Assembly: GCA_009746045.1 (NCBI GenBank) | Contig: RPFO01000104.1 | Coordinates: forward strand, 5,721,395 to 5,785,394 | Origin: Mesostigma viride | Lineage: Eukaryota; Streptophyta; Mesostigmatophyceae; Mesostigmatales; Mesostigmataceae | Reading direction: 5' to 3' | DNA: 64,000 nucleotides | In this document: in pieces, positions 60,001 through 64,000 of the stretch | Layout: each line of letters opens with the position of its first letter | How positions within the stretch are numbered: the first letter of the stretch is position 1 | Notes under the pieces: generated by a model | What the model saw: only the letters and a program-made list of their open reading frames with translations | Databases searched by the model: none | Told to the model about the DNA's origin: nothing | Position numbers and translations under genes: made by a program

Positions 60001-62043
60001 GGTTGTCTCATGGACACCATGGTCACTATAGAATAGTAATGCCATGCCTGCGCTGGTTGTCTCATGGATATCATGGTCACCATAGAATAGTAATGCCATG
60101 CCTGCGCTGGTTGTCCCATGGATATGGATAGAGAGAGGTAAGGAGCACCAATACAAATATAGATGAGGAAAGGAATAAAATAATACCAATACAAATATTG
60201 ATCAGGAAAATATAAGCGTGCCGGATGCCTACCTGGCGCCGCACCCGAGGGCGCACTCCTGGCATCCGGGAGCATCGCCTGCCCGCAGTTGGCGCGCGCC
60301 GCCACAACCTTGAGGTCATCGACCAGCTGCCGAAAATAGACCCGGCAAACATGCACGCAGGAAGAAAAAGACGAGCCGAGAGCGGACAAAAAAAATACAC
60401 ATGGGCAATGAAACGAATATCGGGGGTCTGCCGTGTAAGACGCAATCATGGGTGGCGGGGGGAAAGGCACACGAGGGAAAGCACATGGGTGGCATTTGCA
60501 CCTAGCACGAGGAAAGGCGCCGCAATAAGACAGCTGCCCGGAGTGCGCAGGTAGGGGCAGTCAACGGGGCGAATGGGGAGTGCCATTGGTGGGTGGGTGG
60601 GTGGGTGGGTGGGCGGGCGGGCGGGCGGGCGGGCGGCGGGGGTGGGCGGGCGGGCGGCGGGCGGGCGGGCGGGCGGGCGGGCGGGCGGCGGGCGGGCGGC
60701 GGGCGGGCGGGCGGGCGGGCGGGCGGGCGGGCGGGCGGGCGCGGGCGGGCGGCGGGCGGGCGGGCGGGCGGGTGGGTGGGTGGGTGGGTGGGTGGGTGGG
60801 TGGGTGGGTGGGTGGGTGGGTGGGTGGGTGGGTGGGTGGGTGGGTGGGTGGGTGGGTGGGTTATGCGGTAGATGCAATGACGACAGCAAAGCGTGGGCCA
60901 AACAGGGCACGCCCAAGCAACGGAAACGGCCTGTGAACATTGCGTTCCCAAACGGATCATCCATCGACAAGCAAACGTGTGGAAGATGAGGCGTGGAAGG
61001 GCATCCGACGGGAAACAGGGGCTGGAGAGGGTGGGCGGGTGAGAAGGTGCTGTGGGTGCGGTGTGGGGTGGGCGGGCGGTGGGGTAGGGTGGGGTGGCGG
61101 ACGGGGGGGAACAAGGGGGGGACGGGGGGGGGGCACCTCGCCTTGAGAGCTTGAAGTACACCCATAACCCAAACATCCCTGATGCCAAGCCGCGCAAAAC
61201 CATCCTCACTCAAAACCATCTGCCATCCAACCATACCCAGCTGCCCAGATGAATTACCATGAAAGTTCAAAAACCCAATTGTACCATAAAGAAATAGTCA
61301 AGCCCCCCCCCCCCCTCATCTTCTAGAGCAAGCCTCAGCCAGTATGCATGGCAACGGAACATGCACGCTGATGGCTGGGTAGACTGCTCCATGGGACTAA
61401 GAACTGTGAAAGGCAATCATGGACTATGAGGTTAAGTCAGACCCTGAGTAAGATTTAGTGACCAAGTCAGTAGTTGTCGACTACTACCAACGAAGTTGCA
61501 GACCTAACAAAGGCAGGTAAAACCACTCTCAGTAAACACAGACAGTACCTGTCAAGGATTACTCTGCTTAGTCGTAGAGATCAACATATCGCTACCGGTG
61601 CAACAGATGGAGAGCAACATTATGTGTCATTAAAAAAAAAAAAAAAAATCCACAAACTTAGTTTTGCCACCCAGGCCGCTTCATTTCCTCGGCGACATCC
61701 CCGTGCTAAATGATGGGTTGAACACAAACTTATGGAGGAAAAACAGTGGTCCGCCCCGCCACTGATGACCCAAGACCTTGTGTTCTATCTTTCGTTTACC
61801 CGTCTGAAACATACGCCGCTGGCAAACTCATAATGGAAACTTCAACAACGACAGCAAAAAAAATCGAAGGGGACGAACCTGGTTCCAGCATCTGCTGAGA
61901 CGAGATATGTTGTTGTCATAAGCTGCCGCTTTCTTCTTTAGGGTGGAGACCTGGGATTCCAAATCCCTGCTCTCGCCCTTCAGAAATTCGACATGAGCAA
62001 CAAGCTTTTCGTTTTGAAACCTCAGAACCGCCTCCGGGTCCGC
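45131..62043 (-). CDS. BRE1: BRE1-type E3 ubiquitin ligase for histone H2B
   Basis: Sixteen exons, in coding order: 62043-61879, 60326-60233, 59123-59035, 58252-58018, 57396-57220, 56807-56401, 55722-55576, 54793-54737, 53981-53634, 53111-52963, 52255-52061, 49556-49397, 48159-48022, 47580-47378, 46676-46499 and 45262-45131. All borders are GT-AG and all phases agree, giving 957 residues. The N-terminal part (VLRFQNEKLVAHVEFLKGES...LSRCWNQLVDDL) matches BRE1/HUB proteins. A long coiled coil includes the family signature IGAAYEDMQAQNARLLQQL. A C3HC4 RING ends the protein (LLKCSVCHDRQKEVIITKCF; CIKRNLDMRHRKCPACGIAF; stop TAA at 45133). BRE1 works with RAD6 to monoubiquitinate H2B in transcribed chromatin. 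The first exon is missing; an 8-codon candidate lies at 62322-62299. Introns are loaded with junction duplicates and satellites. Confidence 0.95.
45262..45315 (-). repeat. Tandem duplication in the last BRE1 acceptor tract
   Basis: Just before the last exon the polypyrimidine tract is made of repeated GCTCCTTGCCT units (plus strand CAAGGAGCAGG repeated), ending in GCTCCTTGCGTGCAG. A related AAGCACAGGCG duplication follows. The acceptor tract seems to have been built by slippage or duplication. Confidence 0.75.
45768..45835. repeat. Three tandem 31-bp units
   Basis: CTGGCCTGCTTTGTGGATGG plus GCACCGCTGG-like sequence is repeated about three times inside the last BRE1 intron. Confidence 0.8.
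46241..46540 (-). repeat. Four tandem copies of the first RING exon end
   Basis: The exon end encoding CSVCHDRQKE with donor GTGAGGC (46499) is followed in the intron by three degenerate copies at about 46405-46441, 46320-46352 and 46241-46271, roughly 85-90 bp apart. Each keeps GTGTGCCnCnACCGGCA, and two keep AGGTGAGGCA with a usable donor consensus. The linker between copies (CTTTTGCAACAAAGGCAGG-like) is also repeated, so the whole unit was duplicated, not the exon alone. Confidence 0.9.
48990..49410 (-). repeat. 30-bp minisatellite grown from a BRE1 5' splice site
   Basis: About 13 copies of a 30-bp unit (on minus: ACGGTAAGGGATCGTGAGCT plus GTACAACACG) directly follow the exon ending GAGTGCAACACGACG (49397). 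The first unit contains the donor, and every copy repeats the string ACGGTAAGGG or a one-base variant, giving a ladder of about 13 potential donors. Because the unit is 30 bp, donor choice would not change the frame. Further degenerate copies occur at about 48600-48870. Confidence 0.9.
49905..51535 (+). repeat. 170-bp satellite in a BRE1 intron
   Basis: Ten head-to-tail copies of a unit of about 170 bp begin near GTGATCAGACTGACGTGCAA, at roughly 49914, 50083, 50253, 50422, 50592, 50763, 50932, 51101, 51271 and 51440. Copies are about 95% alike, varying mainly in A-rich segments (CTTTTGCAAAAAAGACC). The unit has no homology that I can see to the adjacent exons. It fills most of the 2.5-kb intron between exons 52061 and 49556. 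Confidence 0.95.
52440..52975 (-). repeat. Decayed copies of a BRE1 exon-donor junction
   Basis: The junction GACGTGCCGGC|GTACGTCG (52963) recurs in degraded form downstream in the intron, at about 52795-52815, 52684-52702, 52633-52648, 52518-52540 and 52450-52472. The copies have the form GAYATGCCAGCGTRCRT. The copy at 52684-52702 keeps a GTACGTAAA donor-like string. Confidence 0.75.
54001..54200 (+). repeat. GT, GGGTT and GGGT arrays next to a BRE1 acceptor
   Basis: On plus, a GT run (about 53990-54024) is followed by 21 perfect GGGTT units (54026-54130) and then about 16 GGGT units (54147-54200). They lie immediately upstream, in the sense of transcription, of the acceptor at 53982. The transcript therefore carries CCCAA and CA repeats as its pyrimidine-rich tract. 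A poly-G run of about 18 occurs near 54344-54361. Confidence 0.95.
55270..55640 (-). repeat. Four copies of the exon end encoding LFLALQNQ
   Basis: The exon end encoding SRLFLALQNQ, with donor GTCAGTG (55576), is repeated downstream at about 55461-55507. That copy is nearly intact, encodes VVNSRLFLALQNQ and has donor GTGGGTG. Two further copies at about 55370-55405 and 55270-55314 are badly degraded. The second copy could serve as an alternative exon end. Confidence 0.9.
59566..60122 (+). repeat. 54-bp satellite in a BRE1 intron
   Basis: Ten units with period 54 bp (landmark CATGCCTGCGCTGGTTGTC at 59611, 59665 and every 54 bp) follow a degenerate first unit. Positions CCC/CTC and GATATC/GACACC vary between units. 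Because 54 is a multiple of three, several frames stay open, including an apparent 231-codon one on minus, but the composition is that of a repeat. Its core equals the small dispersed motif seen at 3.0, 26.6, 37.6, 42.3 and 43.4 kb. Confidence 0.95.
60585..60860 (+). repeat. GGGT/GGGC tetranucleotide array in the second BRE1 intron
   Basis: GGGT units (60588-60613) give way to GGGC units with GGC interruptions (to about 60770) and return to GGGT (to 60860). The unit order and the G-rich strand match those of the arrays at 38.8-40.2 and 54.0-54.2 kb. Confidence 0.95.
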
Positions 62044-62298
62044 CTGCACCAGGGAAGCCAACGCACCGGTATAAAGGCATAAAGACAACTTACACCCGTC
62101 AGGCACGCCCGGCTGCCTTTATTATGCGGGGAAAAAGCACCCGCCCATATTTGATAAGAATGCAAGTTATAAACATATACAGGCATGTAAAAATGGCAAG
62201 CGAGTCAATAAAATTGCTACCCACCATAGCAGCTTGTAAAATTGCAAACTAAGTCATGGCTTCATCGAGTCATGGCAGACTATGGGTGGAAGCCTTAC

Positions 62299-62322
62299 GG
62301 CCTTCAGCACGGATGACCCCAT
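62299..62322 (-). CDS. Possible first exon of BRE1
   Basis: An ATG at 62322 encodes MGSSVLKA and ends at a GTAAGG donor (62298-62293) in phase 0, which would join the acceptor at 62043 in frame. It is the best small candidate seen upstream, but it is short and has no family signature. A farther first exon, beyond 62.4 kb, is equally possible. Confidence 0.25.
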
Positions 62323-64000
62323 GCCAGCCTATTGGGGCCCCTATAGCCAAGAGACACGGAGAGGGGAGGGGGAAACAGGAGCGATGCTCAGTAATATAAT
62401 AAGCGGTTGTGCCGTGGATGGCGGAGCCTCATGACGTGCCGTTCTTCATCGGGCGGCTATCGCCATGCGTGCGCTTTTAGATCAGGGTGGGCATGGCAGA
62501 GACCAAGGCGACCGGGCAGCGGGTAGCGGGCAGCCGAGTCCCACGTTTTCTTGGCTCTTGCATCGCGACGGGCTGATTAGGCGCCTTGTTGGGCTACACT
62601 GGACTTACAGTGTACACCGTCCGCATTGGAAGTTCTAACTAAAGAATTAGCTTCTGGAAAATGTTCTGGCTGAAAACCATAAAAAAAAACAAAAGAAAAT
62701 TAATTAATTAACTCCGGGGGCTGAGGACTGGACTCAACAAACAAACAAACAAAATTAATTAATTAACTCATGTGGGCTCTGGGTATCACTGACCTCCACT
62801 GACTCTAGCCTATGGCCGCCGAAGGGGGGCCGCCGGGCCGGATTGCCGGCCGAATTGGGGGCGGCGTGTACGATATCTACCAAACAAACAAAAGAAATTT
62901 ATTAATTAAATAAGTACCCATGTGCCTTGAACGGCTGTAGGACAAACAAACAAACCAAAGGTTTTAATTAAATAATAAAAACCCGGGACTCTGACTGGCT
63001 CCCCAACAAACAATCCAGGGTTATTCGTAATGCAAATACGGCAAAAATTGACCCATAATAACAAACTTCCAATGCGGACGGTGTACTGAGACGACAATTG
63101 GAAACCGACCAACCACTCCACCCTGAAAGGTAGAATCATACAGTACAGTACAGTACTGTAGGCTGGTCCGGCCTGATGGTCTAACCCTGATGAAATGCTC
63201 AAAGGTTTATACCTGAACCCAGAGGGTACTCCAGTGAGTACGGGTTCCCACAAGATGAGCTCGAGAGGTGATTTCATTCTTCCCCTAGTATTGCACTTGT
63301 AGACTGTTCGAACATTGGTGGTATCAAAGTAAGAGTTCAGGAATAGTACAGAAACGTCGCCTACCAGTGTGCAGAGGAAGCCTGGCCCAGGCCTGTGCAA
63401 CTAATGTCTGGGCCTCTGGGGCTCTGACGTACACCTATTTACCTGGAAATCTGGGCCAGCGGCGTGGGCCACAACAACAACAACAACGCCGCAATGGTAC
63501 TGTAGACCTGACCAAGTGACCAGTTGAGTTGAGTTTATCCCGCGCCGGTGGACCGACAGGGTTATTCTAGATAGACCTGACCAGTGTTGTTGTCATGTTT
63601 TTGACTGTTGTCGGTGTTCTGTCCAGTCCGTCAGTCATCAGTCACAGTCAGTTGGATGACTTGGATCCCACGAGTCATTGCCAGGCAGAGATTACCGGCA
63701 GGACCCGAGGGCAGAGTGTACACTGAGGCCCGCGAAGCACGACGGAGTCAGATAATTTTTCGCGGTTCCATACCCCGCTCGATTGGCCTCCCTCTGCGGC
63801 TGGTCGCTTCGCAGATTGCGTGTAAACCTGACGCAACTTTTTGGATAGATAATCTGGCCATGCGGCCTGTATCAGCGGCTCCACCAAGATATGAGCGCGG
63901 GTTAAGTTAGACCGTTTCGGTGGGGCGTGATTTTTTTATGATCGTGAATGGGAGGAGAGCCAGTGGAAGACCCGATGGAGGCGGCATCTCATCAGTCTCC
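62323..64000. other. Region upstream of BRE1, no gene recognised
   Basis: No coding exon was recognised. The region holds repeated AACAAACAAACAAA and TTAATTAATTAAC strings (about 62690-63010) and an inverted-repeat element (62612-63086). An open frame at 63608-63910 has no recognised similarity. Confidence 0.5.
62612..63086. mobile_element. Candidate MITE with 23-bp terminal inverted repeats
   Basis: GTACACCGTCCGCATTGGAA (continuing GTT) at 62612-62634 is repeated in exact reverse complement at 63064-63086. The 475-bp interval has no ORF and is rich in TTAATTAA and CAAA strings. No clear target-site duplication is visible, so the element type is open. Confidence 0.6.

Noticed and set aside
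59494-60470. Open frames of 231 and 310 codons with HETTSAGMALLFYSD-like repeats
   Set aside because: They come from the 54-bp satellite, whose length is a multiple of three; no unique coding sequence is present.

Overview
This window is nuclear DNA of a eukaryote with many GT-AG spliceosomal introns. The gene set (a Hop1/ASY1-type meiotic HORMA protein, UFC1, a BRE1-type E3 ligase, a plant-like rhomboid), GC-rich coding exons, L1-like LINEs and a Replitron-like HUH gene suggest an algal or plant-lineage genome, probably a green alga. The sequence alone does not fix the lineage.

Layout: 1-1212 holds the last exon of an unrecognised acidic protein (+). 3920-9574 is a gene on - for a very long WG/GW-repeat protein, a candidate Argonaute-binding platform. 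11877-12608 encodes a MYND zinc-finger protein (+). 13.6-16.5 kb is nested LINE/SINE debris, including an L1-like ORF1. 17465-22222 is HOP1/ASY1 (-), head-to-head with UFC1 at 23073-24385 (+). 25.1-28.3 kb is a second LINE copy with an 11-bp target-site duplication, a decayed LINE of another family, and a long TAAG array. 28.5-32.9 kb is a Rep-like HUH endonuclease element whose first ORF is split by a 1342-bp TTAA-flanked, piggyBac-like insertion. 34459-40540 holds five rhomboid exons (-), one intron of which carries a 1.4-kb GGAT/GGGC/GGGA array. 42.2-44.5 kb is more repeat debris. 45131-62043 is a BRE1 gene (-): 16 exons join in a single reading frame and end in a RING finger. 62.3-64 kb has no recognised gene.

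The most unusual structural feature is that many introns of BRE1 and the rhomboid gene (and a small case in HOP1) contain tandem, progressively decayed copies of the adjoining exon-intron junction. This points to intron growth by repeated local duplication across splice sites. Other leads are the WG/GW protein, the HUH element with possible iterons upstream, a LINE and a SINE-like repeat sharing a 3' hairpin and TTAA tail, and a tiny dispersed motif that also forms a 54-bp satellite.

The host genes do not form one pathway. They act in meiotic axis formation (HOP1), ufmylation (UFC1), histone H2B ubiquitination (BRE1), intramembrane proteolysis (rhomboid) and possibly small-RNA silencing (WG/GW protein).
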